A model generated the notes under the pieces. That model did no database searches and was not told the origin of the DNA. It saw nothing but the letters and a program-made list of their open reading frames with translations. 45,419 bases of DNA from positions 1-45,419 of the forward strand of contig MU623545.1 of the NCBI GenBank assembly GCA_025201765.1, read 5' to 3'. The stretch is from Daldinia sp. FL1419. Taxonomy: Eukaryota; Ascomycota; Sordariomycetes; Xylariales; Hypoxylaceae. The position numbers and the translations under genes were made by a program. Positions 1-12,900 of this stretch are shown one piece after another; position 1 is the stretch's first letter; every line of letters begins with the position of its first letter.

Positions 1-929
1 ATATAAATAAAAATATTTTCAATTTTATTTAAATAATATTATTTATTTTATAAAAATGGAATTATAATGTTTATATAAATATTTATTTTATTTATTTTAT
101 AATTTTAAATATTTTTAATTTTTTAAATAAAATTAATTATAATATTAATATGAATAATATTAAAAAAATTAATAAATTTTATCATTATTATTAAATTAAA
201 GTTAAGATTTTATAGAAATTTAAGTTTTTTTTAAAAAGTTCTAATATAAATTTTAATTATAAAATGATTGTTAATATTATATATTTGAAAAAATAATTGG
301 TTTTATATATAATTCATATTATTATTAATTTTTAAATAATATAGTTTGTAAAAGATATTATAATTAAAGAAATATGGAAAATATTAAAAGAATATTGGAT
401 TAATATTTATTTTGATTTTTTAAATATTATTTCTTATAATATAAAAATAAATTTTAATAATTTAGAATGTTAAAATGAAATATATGTTATATGTGTTATT
501 TATTATTAAATATTAATTAAAATATATTGATTTATTGGTAAGGTTAAAAGGTATTATAATTTAATTTATTAAATTTATAAAATAATTATAAATAAATTTT
601 AAAACTTTGGTTTAAAGCTATTATAATTATAAATAATTATTAAAATAATTAATAATATAATAAATTTTAATAAATTTATCTCAATGCTATTTATTTTTAA
701 TATTTGTTTTTAAATTAATATGGATTTATTATTTATATTTATTTAAATTTATTAGGTGTAAGTAATGTAGAAGATTATAATAAAAGTTAAAAAAATTAAA
801 TTATAATATTTTATTTAAAATATATTTAATATTTATAATAATTCTAATATTATAAAGATATTGTTGATATTTTTATTTATTAATAATAAAATTTTTATTT
901 ATTAAGAAAAAAGTAAATAAAAAGGCTTT
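1..929. other. AT-rich, RIP-like tract without recognisable gene
   Basis: Very AT-rich sequence with stops in all frames. I see no domain, RNA gene or clear copy of another repeat in the window. It probably belongs to a transposable element mutated beyond recognition. Confidence 0.5.
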
Positions 930-2616
930 TATAAAATTATTCTTATATTTGTAATTAAATTTCTTTTTTTATTTATTTTTACAATTAAATTGCCCCAATT
1001 ACATAAGTTTTTTTTTTATTTTTGTTTTTTTATTTTTTTAAGAGGGTGGGGGGTTATAGAAGGTTGTAATATAATTACGTAATTGAAGCTACAAAACCTT
1101 ATTAGCTTTTATAAAGGTAATCTTTCTAAGGTTTCCATAGGCTTTTTAATATGTAAATAAATCTTTAAAAGTTGTTTTCTTATCTAATTAATTTAAATTC
1201 TTAAGTATAAAATTATTAGTTTTTTTATAATAATGAATTGGGACGATAGGGCCAGGACGAAATCTGCCAATCTAACATTTTTTAATATATAATAAACCTT
1301 TAAAAGTTATTTTCTTATTTAATTAATTTAAGTTAAGATATACCTGATTATTAATTTTTCTATAGAGATTTGTACGATAAAATGTAGGGCATATCCTATA
1401 AAAGCTATTAATATTTATATTTAATGTAAATAAATTTCCAAAAGTTATTTTCCTATTTAATGAACTTCAAAACACCAAATTATTAATTTTTTATATAACT
1501 TTATACAATAAAAGTACAAGGCATGTCCTGCAGGAGCTCCTATTCAATTAGAATTTTTATTTAATTAGAGTTCCTGTTCAATTAAAGCTCCTATTCAATT
1601 AGAATTCCTATTCAAATAAATAAACTTCCAGAAATTGTTTTCCAGTCTGATCAGCTTAAGTTCTCAAGCATAGAATCGTCAGTTTTCTATAGAGCTTTGT
1701 ACAATAAAGTGCAGGGTATATCCTGCAGGAGCAATTAGAACTCCTATTTAATTAATATTCTTATTCAATTAAAGCTTATATTTAATATATAGGCCCTTAA
1801 ATGTTAATTTTTATTTAATTAATTTAAATCTTTAAGTATAAAATCATTAATCTTTTACAAAACTTTATACAATAAAATTGCAAGGTATATCTTACAAAAA
1901 CTATTAAAGTTTATATTTAACATAAATAAACCCTTAAAAATTATTTTCCTATTTAATTAACTCAAATTAGGATATATTTATCATTAATTTTTCTATAGAA
2001 ATTCGTACAATAAAATGCAAGGCATATCCTACAAAAGTTCCTATTCAATTAAAACTTTTATTCAATTCAAATTTATATTCAATTAAAACTTATATTTAAT
2101 ATATAAGCTCTCAAAAATTATTTTCTTATCTAATCAACTCAAATTCTCAAAAATAAAAGTATTAATTTTTAAAACCATAAAATTTTATATAATAAAAATA
2201 TAAGGTTAAGGCATATCCTACAAGAACTATTAAAGCTTCTTTAAAAATTATTTTCCTATCTAATCAATTTAAGTCTTCAAATATAAAATCATCAGTTTTT
2301 CCATAAAAATTTATATAATAAAAGTATAAGGTTAGAGCATATCTTACAAAAGCTATTAAAGCTTCTTTTAAAATTATTTTCTTATTTAATCAACTTAAAT
2401 TCTTATTAATAAAAAAAAATATCTAATTATAAATATTTTTTAAAATTTTAGATTTTTTAATATATATTTTTTCATCAATTCTTATCAATTCTTATTAATT
2501 TTTTATTAATTTTTTATTAATTTTTTATTAATTTTTTATTAATTTCTTATAATAATTTATTAAAAGAATTTTAATATAATATATTGGACTTTATCTTGGA
2601 TTAATAAAGATGTTAT
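930..2616 (+). repeat. Family A repeat, copy 1 (internal tandem modules)
   Basis: This segment is repeated at 21462-22838 (inverted), about 31987-33748 (direct) and about 35619-36180 (direct, left part). All begin near an 'aaattattctta' motif followed by a T-rich stretch, a G homopolymer and a 'gttatagaggg' block. The body is a run of degenerate 130-155 bp modules. Each contains a 'cttaagttctcaag' block, a 'tgtacaataaa' block and a 'tatcctgcaggagct' block. The right end has a 'ttattaatttttt' tandem run (about 2480-2545) and closes near 'ggactttatcttggat'. Copies differ mainly by C/T and G/A exchange, so RIP is inferred. No coding potential is visible and the element class is unknown. Confidence 0.7.
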
Positions 2617-4987
2617 TATAATATCCAGTATATCTGGAAAAATATCTATATTCTGGAACTCTTATATTAAATCTTATATCCAATTTAAAAATAATTTAAT
2701 ACCTATTAAGGAGTTTTAAGTATAATTACCTAAACCTATATTTAACCTAAATAATTCTAAGATAATTTTAAAAAGAATCTTATATATATTAATAATCTTT
2801 TATAAATTAATATTTTATATTTTTATAAAAAGAAATAATTTAATTTTAATTTTTTAATTATATATAATAAAAAAGATTATTATTATAAAAAAACTATATA
2901 AAATATTAAATATAAAAGAATTTAATATATTAATTAATAAAAAAGTTTTATAATCCAAAATGTATAATATATTAATTTATTAAAATATAATAATTTTTAA
3001 ATTATAAATAATTTATAAAATTAAAGGTAAAAATATATTTATATTTTATAAGAAATTAAGATTTATTATTTAAGATTATAGTAATCCTAATAAAAAACTT
3101 ATTATAATATATGTTCTTACCATTTAAAAAATAAGTTAATATTTTATTTTAACCTTAATTCCAATTTTTTAATATTAAGATATAAAAATTATAATAAAGG
3201 ATATTATTACAATATATATTTAATTTAAAATATTTATATAATTATTAATAAAATTAAAAAATAAATATTTTAAAGGGATGTTATTATATATTATTAAATT
3301 ATTATATAATTTGATTAAATTAAAAATATATTAATTTAAAATTTATTTATATTATTATTAATAAAAATTTTATATGAGATTATTAATATTTAATATATAT
3401 TTATTAATAATAAATATAATTTTTTTAAAATTATAGATTTTTAAATAAATAATATTATAAATATTAATATTATAAAATTCTTAATAATAAAAGATAAAAT
3501 ATTTATTAAAATTAAGATTAAAATATATTCCTAAAAAGTATTGAATATTAAAATTAAAGATTTTAATAATTTATATATTATTATTTATAAAGAAGGTTAT
3601 AATGTAATTATTATATAAAAGGGATAAATGAAAAGATTTAAATAGTTAAATATAAGGTTATTAAATTATCAAAGGTTTAGGTATACTTAAATATATTAGA
3701 AAAGGTCTATCTTATATAATGTGTAGTTTGTGCAAAATATAAGCCTTATATGTTAAAATATAACTTATATAATAATTATGGCTTATGTTACAGTTATTTA
3801 TAGCTGTTAAGGTAGTTAGTTATAGTTTATATTGTAATTCATTTTATATAATGTATCCCTTAAGTAAAGGTGATATATTATATTTTTAAATTTATTATAT
3901 AATTTTGATATGTATAGGTGGTTATTAGTTACTTTAATAAAATCTTTTTCTTTAATAAATAGGGTATTTTAAATAATATTAAAATATAAATAAAATATTT
4001 TTAATTAATTTATGTAAATATATTACTTTTACCTTATATTAATATCCCTATAATATATTAAAATTTTACTTTTTTTGTAAATTCCATTTATTTTTTTATA
4101 ATAATAGTTTTAAAATAATTTAAATTAAAAATATATATATAAAAAGGCTTCTTCCTTTACCTCTTTATTAATCCTTTTTTTTATTTATTTAAATTATTTT
4201 TTTAATTCCTATTTTTAATAGATATTATTATAATGCCTTATATTAATAAGGTTCAGAAGAAGAAGGTAACTAATATTATAAATACTCATTAAATATAGTT
4301 TTTGATTTTATATGCAATTACTTCTTCATCTACTCCAAGCCCCCAACCAACCTCTAATATTCTGAATATCCTTATAATTAGCCTATTAATTTTTATTAAA
4401 ATCAATACCTTAAATTTAGATATTTTCCTTATTATAAATATAATTGTACAATTTAATAAATGTTAAATTAAATTAAAGTTCTAAGAAATTTATATTAAGA
4501 AATGCCATACCCCTCTAATTTCTATAATCTTTCCAATTAATTTATTGGGTAAGTATATTCTTCCTATCCCTAATATTAACTAATATCTTACAAAAACCCA
4601 ATTCTTTTAATTTTTAAATATAATTATAACATTAATTCCTTATTATTATATTAATTTTAAAGTAATTACTCCAAAGAAATCTGGTTATTCTTACTATTTT
4701 TGTAATTTTATTTATAATTAATATTTAAATTCCAATTATTTTAATTATAATAATTATTTATTTAAATATTATAATTATATAATAAATAATTATATTTACA
4801 AATTAATATAAATATTTTCCTTACCTTCTTTAATATTATCTTTTTTTTAATTATATTATTAATTTATTTTTTATTAATCTTTAATTAATTATAATATCGA
4901 TTTATATATTCTTTAAGATCCATTTATTAAATTAAATTAAAATAAATTATTTATTTTTTAATTAATTAAATAAATTAATATTATAAT
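2617..4987. other. AT-rich tract, no recognisable gene
   Basis: RIP-like AT-rich DNA with scattered stops. Slightly less degraded patches occur near 4140-4380 (for example a run of C-rich codons around 4335-4360), but I could not assign a domain or match the tract to another repeat in the window. Confidence 0.45.
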
Positions 4988-6346
4988 TAATATAAAATAA
5001 ACAGCGGACTATCATCAAGGAATGGCAGAATGGTTAATGCCATCTAAACCTCTTAAATAAAAGATCACTACAATAATAATATATATGGATAATATAGATT
5101 GTTAGGAATAAAATGATACATATGCACCTCCTTTCAAAATTAATTCTTTTATAAATCTTATATTACAATTAATAAATATTAATAGATTAGGTATGGAATA
5201 GGGTTACACTACAAAATAATCATAATATTAATAATATTAAAACAAATAATCCTCCTAAAACTATTAAAATATACAAGAATTATAGACTTAATAAACAAAA
5301 GACTAAATATAATAAGAATAGTTATCAAACATTATTAACAATCCCCAAACAAACTTCTTAAAAACCTAAAAACTTTGAAAAAATCGCAGCAAAACCTTAC
5401 CAATTAATTCCCGGAATTGCGCCGGAAAGGCATAACCACACTTTTTATATAATTTTTCATTTTTAATAAACAAATTATTTTTATAATGTATAACCATATT
5501 AAGATTATAATCCCAACATAATACAATATTAAAATATTATACTAAATCTAAAATACCATAATAATTTTCAATAAAAAGATCAAAACATTTTAAAAAAATT
5601 AATAATAAGATAAAATTAGAGAAATATTAAAATACCTATAAATATATAAGCCTTTTTTTATTTAATATAATGCATATATAAAAGTAAAATAGGTTTTTTA
5701 AGGTAATATTAGATTATGAACACAATAAACATAATAATATTATACTATAATATTATAAAATACAAATAAGATATATAAAAAAAATTGAAATTAATTAAGA
5801 AGGGTTACAAATTAACAATACTATTTTAAACCATTTTAAAAAATAAATATAATATTATAATATTAAAAAAAAATTATAAAAATAAAAATAAATAATAACT
5901 TTTTATAAAAATATAAAATTATTTACATATATTTATACTTTACATAAATTATATACATCCCAACCTTTCCTTAAAACAACCTCTTTATAATATAATAACA
6001 TTTTTATTATTTATAAAGAAAATAATGAAACTATTTTAAACTTTATTATTACCTTATATCTGGGCCACCACTACACCACTTTATAAAATTTGGGTATTAT
6101 AATATATAAATTATTTTTCCATATTAAAATTTAATTATTTCTATTAAAAAATAAATTTTAATAAGAATATAAAATAAAATCAAAATTATAACAATATAAT
6201 TTATTTGGATAGGTGGCAAGTAGGTTTTCTCCAGAACACAATTCCTACCCAGAACAAATACCAAAAGATAGACTGGATACCTGTAATATATTCTAGGTAA
6301 ATCGGGGTAATAATAAATAAATAAATAAATAAATAATATAAAATAA
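4988..6346 (+). mobile_element. Retroposon family L, copy L1, full or near full length, with 13-bp TSD
   Basis: The element runs from 5001 to 6333 (1333 bp), between perfect 13-bp direct repeats taatataaaataa at 4988-5000 and 6334-6346. The 3' end is the one shared by all family members: a block with 'ggttttctcc', 'ctacccagaac', 'ggatacctgtaatat' and 'aatcggggtaat', then a TAAATAAA-type tail. Near the 5' end TGGCAGAATGG (5023-5033) resembles a pol III box A. Variable target duplications plus a short-repeat tail are typical of target-primed reverse transcription (LINE or LINE-mobilised SINE). No reverse transcriptase is visible, so the copy is probably non-autonomous or a LINE 3' part. Confidence 0.8.
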
Positions 6347-7366
6347 TAGAATTATAATAAAAGATTAAGTAATTATTAATTACAAATAATTATTATAATA
6401 TTCTTTAAAAAATTATGAATAATTTAATAATTTAAGAAACTTGAAAAATTAATTTGATTGTCTTTATTGAAAATAATGAAAAAAATAATTTTATTAATAA
6501 ATTAAATATAATTTTTAAAAATAATAACTTTAATATTAATTTAATTGAAATTATAAGAAAAAAAATGATAAGAAATAAGATTATTAAATAATAAATAAAA
6601 TTAATTTTAATAATATAAGAAATAATAATAGATTAATTAATTCAAATAATTTAATTAACTTTTTTAATAAAGGGATTAATAATAATTTTAAGTAAATAAA
6701 TAATTTAATAAATAATTCTAGAATTTTTGGAAAATAGTCCAATAATAATAAAATATTTATAAAAAATAAACATAATAATAATAGGAATAAATTTGTTAGG
6801 GATATAAATTTTAATAACAATAATAAGGCTGTTATAGAAGAGCCTTATATGGAAGTGGGTATATTTGATTTCTTTTGTTAGTTCTAGTCCATCCCTAATT
6901 ATATCTATTATATTATATAGTAATATACCTATACTTATTAATTTTAATTATCCTTCTCTTTAATCTAATTATTATTTTAATTAATATTACTATTATATTA
7001 TAAATTTAACAAGGTTTTAAAATATTTAAATTATTATTTTATGAGATTCTTTATAAATTTATTAATTAATATTTAATTAATTAATAAATAAATCATATTA
7101 AATATTCTTTTAATATATTTTTATTATAACCATATATTCTAAATATTAATATATTATAATTTTATATTAACTTATTCTTTTTTTCCAATTATAAACTATA
7201 TTATTTATTAATTATTATTAAATATCTTTTATTCTTTATTTATATTTAATTTAATATCTTTAAATAGGTATTAAAATGTTATAATCTTTTTTATTATTTT
7301 TTTTATAATTATTAATTTAATTCTTATTATTAATATTAATATAATTATTTACCTTATAATCTTTTA
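6347..7366. other. AT-rich tract with an Asn-rich degenerate reading frame
   Basis: On the + strand about 6590-6880 reads as a frame rich in Asn (AAT/AAC) interrupted only by TAA/TAG. It ends in a less altered stretch around 6783-6881 that reads RNKFVRDINF, an Asn run, then EEPYMEVGIFDFF. Such a pattern can arise when RIP turns Asp/Ser codons toward Asn and Gln codons into stops, so this may be the ghost of a disordered coding region (for example a retrotransposon gag). The opposite strand reads as a Leu/Ile/Phe run that I take as a shadow. No domain is identified. Confidence 0.25.
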
Positions 7367-9321
7367 TATTTATTTATTACTACCCCAATTTACCTAGAAT
7401 ATATTACAGGTATCTAATCTATCTCTTAATATTTATTCCGGGTAAAAACTATGTTCCAGAAAAAACCTACCTATTACCTATCCGAACAAATTATATTACC
7501 ATAATTTTAATTTCATTTTATATTCTTATTAAAATTTATCCTTTAATAAAAATAATTAAACCTTAATATAAAAAAATATTTTATATATTATAATATTAAT
7601 TATGTAAAATAATATAGTAGTGGCCCAAATATGGAATAATAATAAAGCCTAAAATAATTTTATTATTTTTTTTTAATAATTAATAAAAATATTATTATAT
7701 TATAAAAAGATTATTCTAAAAGAAGGTCGGGGTATATGTAATTTATATAAGGTATAAATATATATAAATAATTTTATATCTTTATAAAAAACCATTACCC
7801 ATTTTTATTTTTATAACCCTTTTTTCAATACTATAATATTATATTTATTTTTTAAAATGGTTTAAAATAATATTATTAACCTATAACCCTTCCTAATTAA
7901 CCTTAATCCTTTTTATATACTTTACTTATACTTTATAATATTATAGTATAATATCATTATACCTATTATATTCATAATCCAATATTATTTTAAAAAATTT
8001 ATTTTGTTTTTATATATATATTATATTAAATAAAAAAAAGCTTATATATTTATAAGTATTCTAATATCTCTCCAATTTCATCCCATTACTAACCTTCTTT
8101 AAATATTTTGATCCTTTTATTAGAAATTATTACAATATTTTGGATTTAATATAATATTTTAATATTATATTGTACTAAAATTATAATTTTAATATTATTT
8201 ATTTATTTATTTATTACTACCCCAATTTACCTAAAATATATTACAAGTATCCGGTCCATCTTTTAATATTTGTTCTGGGTAAGAACTGTATTCCAGAGAA
8301 AACCTATTTACTGCCTATTTAAATAAATTATATTGTTATAATTTTAATTTTACTTTATATTTTTATTAAAATTTACCTTTTAATAAAAATAATTAAATTT
8401 TAATATAAAAAAATATTTTATATGTTATAATATTAATTATATGAAATAGTATGGCAGCAGCTTAGGTGTAGAATAACAACAAAGTCTAAGATAATTTTAT
8501 TATTTTCTTTAATAATTAATAAAAATGTTATTATATTGCAAAGAGGTTGTTTTGGGGGAGGGCTGGGGTATATATAATTTATATAAGGTATAAATATATA
8601 TAAATAACTTTATATTTCTGTAAAAAGCCATTACCTATTCTTACTTTTACAACCTTCTTTTTAATACCACAATATTATATTTATTCTCCAAAATAGCTCA
8701 AAATGGTGCTATTAACTTGTGACCCTTCCCGGCTAACCTCAGTCCTCCTTGTATGCCTTATTTGCACTCTGCGATACTGCAGTATGATACCACCATTATA
8801 ATTTTAATATAATTATACATTATAAAAACAATTTATTTATTAAAGATGGGGAATTGTATAAAAAATGTGATTACATCTTTTTAATATAATTTTAAAAGTT
8901 AATTATTAAAACTTTATTATAATTTTTTTAAGATTTTTAAATCTTTGAAAAGTTTATTTAAAGATTGTTAATAATATCTAATAACTATTCTTATTATATT
9001 CAATCCTTTACTCACCAGATCTATAATTCTCATATATTTTAATAATCTTAAAAAAATTATTTATTTTAATATTACCAATATTATAATTATTCTATAATGT
9101 AATTTTATTCTATATTTAATTTATTAATACTTATTAATTATAATATAAGGTTTATAAAAAAATCAATTTTAAAAAAAAATATATATATATTATTTTATCC
9201 TTAATAATCTATATTATCCATATATATTATTATTATAATAATTTTTTATTTAAAAAATTTAAATAATATTAAATATTTTATCATTCTTTAATAATAATCT
9301 ATTATAATTCTTTAATAATTT
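7367..9321 (-). mobile_element. Retroposon family L, copy L2, full length, split by nested copy L3
   Basis: Reverse-oriented L element. The tail (tatttatttattac) is at the left and the 5' end is at 9321, matching the 5' end of L4 base for base after allowing RIP exchanges (22 of 23 positions over the first 23 bp). Removing nested copy L3 (8196-8794) and one copy of its target duplication leaves about 1.34 kb, like L1 and L4. It is more AT-shifted than the copy nested in it, which fits an older insertion. Its own target duplication is not convincing. Confidence 0.75.
8180..8810 (-). mobile_element. Retroposon family L, copy L3, 5'-truncated, nested in L2, 16-bp TSD
   Basis: The insertion is 8196-8794 (599 bp) between perfect 16-bp direct repeats attataattttaatat at 8180-8195 and 8795-8810. 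The left end is the family tail; the right (5') end is truncated relative to the full element. Its 5' portion (about 8690-8790) keeps many CpA/TpG-containing GC-rich words lost in other copies, so it suffered less RIP. Confidence 0.85.
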
Positions 9322-10071
9322 CCCAATATATTTAAATTTAAATCTTAATAAATATAATCTTCTTTTCAAAAATGCACTTACCTTTACTCAGAATTCCCTA
9401 ATATATATAACCAAAGAGAGTAAAAAAGAAGATAAAGAAGCAGATACAAAAGAGAATAATTCTAATAAATATAATTCAGAATAGGTACAAAATAATCCCA
9501 AATAAATATAATCTTTTTAAAGGACTTTATTAATATATTATTATTTATATCCTTTTATTTAATTATAAATTCTTTTTACCTAATTTAAAATTTTTAAAAA
9601 CATTTATATTAAATAAATTATAATATTATTTTATATTTAAATAATTAAATTTATTTAAAGAATTAATAAACTATTAATAAAATTTTATTAAAATTAGATA
9701 ATATTCTTTTATAATTTACACTAATTAAAAAAACTTTTAAAACTAAATTCCATCTAAAATGGGCTTATATTAGAACATATTTAAAACATTTAAAAATTAT
9801 ATATTATACTATTTTCCTTTCACTATATTTATACTTAAAGGTATTTATTCCAAAAACCTTTTTACCAAATAAAAAAACTTTCAATCCTATCTTCTTAATA
9901 TATATTTATAATAATACCAACATTTCATATTTTTGTAAATTAAAATATTAATTATTAATCTTTATATTAAAAGGTAATGATTAAATTATTAATATAATAA
10001 TATCCTTCTTGTGTCATTTCCATCTTTCTATCCAATAATTTAAAAAGGCTTTTTTAAGGTGTTAATATCCC

Positions 10072-10161
10072 TTCCATTCAACACTCCAATTCCATTCAAC
10101 ACTCCAATTCCATTCAACGCTCCAGTTCCATTCAACGCTCCAGTTCCATTCAACGCTCCAG
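10072..10161. repeat. 18-bp minisatellite, five units
   Basis: Five exact-length 18-bp units: two ttccattcaacactccaa followed by three ttccattcaacgctccag. The two versions differ only by G to A changes, so they look like RIP-altered and unaltered states of one unit. It lies inside the copia remnant, downstream of the RT fragment, roughly where RNase H would be. Confidence 0.9.
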
Positions 10162-10463
10162 TTAATCTTTTATATTATTAATTTATTAAATAAAGAAATA
10201 ATATAATTATATAATAAATATTTTATTATATTATTATTAATAAAAGATATATTTCTTATTATAAATAACATTTTTAAACCTAAGTTCCTACCCCTATATC
10301 TGATATAAAGCTTCTGCTCAATATACAAATACCTAATAATTTGGTTAATTACTTTTAAATGTTTAGACCCTAAATTAATAAGGTAATAAAAGAATTATAA
10401 TATTATATATATAATATTTAAATAAATTATAATTATTATATAAAATATTGAACCTATTCTTTC

Positions 10464-10712
10464 TTAATATTCTTTAATAACCTTTTTATTAATTATATTA
10501 TTATATTTTTGTAATTTTATTATAACCATCAATATTATTGGGTTATATAATAAATTATATAGGTTAAACTTTAAAGCCATTTTTTTAATATAAATTTTAT
10601 ATTTAAAAATTATTATTTTCTTCATATAATTTTGCATTATTTTAATACTTAAATACCAATTTATTAATCCTTTTTCTTTTATTTCCCAAACATTTTTTAT
10701 TAGATTAACCAT
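10464..10712 (-). pseudogene. Copia reverse transcriptase fragment (pseudogene)
   Basis: An 82-codon open stretch whose residues resemble the part of Ty1/copia reverse transcriptase after the YVDD catalytic box. It reads WEIKEKGLINWYLSIKI near residues 9-25, like the family pattern 'F-x-I-K-D-L-G-x-I-x-x-Y-L-G-I-x-I'. It then has 'YIKKMALKFNLYN' near residues 41-53, like 'Y-I-x-K-(M/I)-L-x-x-F-x-M'. The catalytic aspartates would lie further upstream (higher coordinates), where the frame is broken. It is a relic, not a gene; the start Met is incidental. Family assignment is by motif recognition only. Confidence 0.55.
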
Positions 10713-11715
10713 TATATTAATTGATTTTTAATAAACTTTATAATATATTATTAATATATTATTAATATAAATTAATATATATATTAATTAATTTAAAAAG
10801 TAAAATAAGTACAATTCTTTAATAAAACCAACCATCCCTATAATGGTTAAGGTTTTAACTACTTCTTTATATTATAAGAATAAAATATCCCTTAAACTAT
10901 ATAAAGTTCTTTAAATTATATATATTTATTTAATTATTTAAACCCTTTTAATAATTAAATATATATTAGATTTTTATCCTTTTATAATATATAAATAAAA
11001 ATATTTTTTATATTACATTATTTAACCTTTAGATTAAATTATACTATAATTGCCATTATAATTTTAAATATTTTAATTACTAAAGTGGCTGTGTATATAT
11101 TATTAAGGGTATTTTCTTTTTAAAAATCATCCTTTATTATAATCCTTAATTTATATATTTTTAAGTAATTATTAATATAAAATTTATAATTAAATATTTA
11201 TTTCATTAATAAGGGTATTAATTTTATATTATTAATATTAATAATTTTCCAAATATTGTTTTTAATTATAATTTAAATTTTATTACTTATATTTTTTTTT
11301 AATTATTTATTTAGAGGATATGAATTTAAATCTTTCCACCTTTTAAATTTAAGTTTTATTATTGTTATTCTATAAATAAAAAACTATTTACTTATATATT
11401 ATAATTTAAATATATATTTAATATTTATTACAATTACAATAATAATATATAATATCTTATATTTATAATTCTTTTAATAAATTATTTTTTATTAATTAAG
11501 TAAAAAAAATATCTAAAAGATTATGAAATAATTTATTTATAAATATAATTATTTTATTTTAATTATATTTTATAATAATTAGAATTATAATTAATAACCT
11601 TATATTTTTAATATTATTATTTTTAAATAGGTTTTTACTTTTTATTTATTAATTAAATCTTAAAGTTTTTGGTTATATTTTTTTAATATATTTTTAGGAT
11701 ATTTTTTTCTTTAAG

Positions 11716-11867
11716 TGTTACACAATACATAGGGAAAAATTATGATTGTAGAATTTAAATTATCATTCTTATTATTCAAATTCTAGAATAGAGCAGTAAG
11801 GCTTTTTATGAAATTGTTGTAAAGGAGAGAATTTTTCTATGTTATTTTTTAGGTTTATTAATCTAAT
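11716..11867 (-). mobile_element. Copia LTR (152 bp), 3' LTR of the element to its right
   Basis: Aligns end to end with 23523-23674 and 42666-42817, all exactly 152 bp. On the + strand it starts tgttacacaata and ends taatctaata (ancestral ...ccaaca), so it has TG...CA ends in either orientation. Immediately right is taccccttcag, which on the - strand is a polypurine tract (gaagggg) just before the LTR. This makes it the 3' LTR of a - strand element. Confidence 0.75.
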
Positions 11868-12900
11868 ATACCCCTTCAGATGAAGCTGATAGGTGAATTT
11901 GGAACGTATAATATTAAGAATGTGATTTTTTTTACGCCTTTAAATTAATATATTCTTTTGATTATGTTTTTTAATAGTTTTTTAATTTATTTCTTGTTTT
12001 TGCTGTATTATTTTATTTATATTTTTGAATATTTTGGCTTTTAGATGATTTGAAATATCTATTAGGTTTATTTATTTTTTAAAATAAGTATATTCTTTTT
12101 TGATAATGTTTTTATAAATCTGTTTATGTTTATATTTTTCAAATTAATATAATTAATTTTAATATAGCCTTTTTAAATTTTTTATTTAAATTAATGATTG
12201 TGCATATTTACATGTTTTAATTTCGTTTTGAACTTCTTAATATTTTTAATAATTAATTTAATTATTTGTTTATTATTATATAATAGGAGTATAGTTTAGT
12301 TTTTAAATTTAATTCCAAAGTTTTTGATTAATTATAATATATAGAATTTTCCTTTTACAATTTGAATTAGGGTAAGTAATTTAGTTTTAATAATAAAAAT
12401 AGTGATTATATTTTATTTGTTAATTCTTTAATTAATTATTTTATTAGACAATTTTATTATATATATTTATAAATCTTTTTAATTAATTATATTATTGATA
12501 AATAAGATATTGCTAGTAATTTTGAAAATGTTGTTTCTATTTAATTCTAAAATATATCCTTATATATGTTAAAAGTATTATATAATTTAATTAGTTATTA
12601 TATAATATTTTGGGTTTAGATTTAGGTTAAATTGGGTTAACTTTAAATAGGTAAATATAATATTAAGCTAAATAATTATTGTAGTATATAAAATTCAGTT
12701 TATTTTTTATTGATCTTGTTATATTAATTAAAATGAGGTTATTTTTATATAGGGTAGTAACTTTTTTTTTCATTATAAATATTTTAAACATTTTTTTAAC
12801 TACTTTTATTAGGTTAATAATTTTATTAATATAAATAAATTGATTTAATTAAATTTAATGTTAGATTTAGTTTTAAATTATTTTAATTTTAAGGAATTAT

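Larger units (their letters stand above)
9322..11715 (-). mobile_element. Degenerate Ty1/copia retrotransposon remnant (RT to RNase H side)
   Basis: AT-shifted tract that contains on the - strand a recognisable copia reverse-transcriptase fragment (10464-10712). Further downstream on that strand, about 10278-10364, is a frame reading KHLKVINQIIRYLY, like the conserved H-(W/L)-K-A-x-x-R-I-L-R-Y-L motif between RT and RNase H of copia elements. The RT-then-motif order agrees with the - strand. Boundaries are uncertain and no LTR for this copy is found; the LTR at 11716 belongs to the neighbour on the right. Confidence 0.5.

Noticed and set aside
6584..6820. Leu/Ile/Phe-rich 78-codon frame on the - strand
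   Set aside because: Low-complexity translation of AT-rich DNA; the complementary Asn-rich reading is a better explanation.
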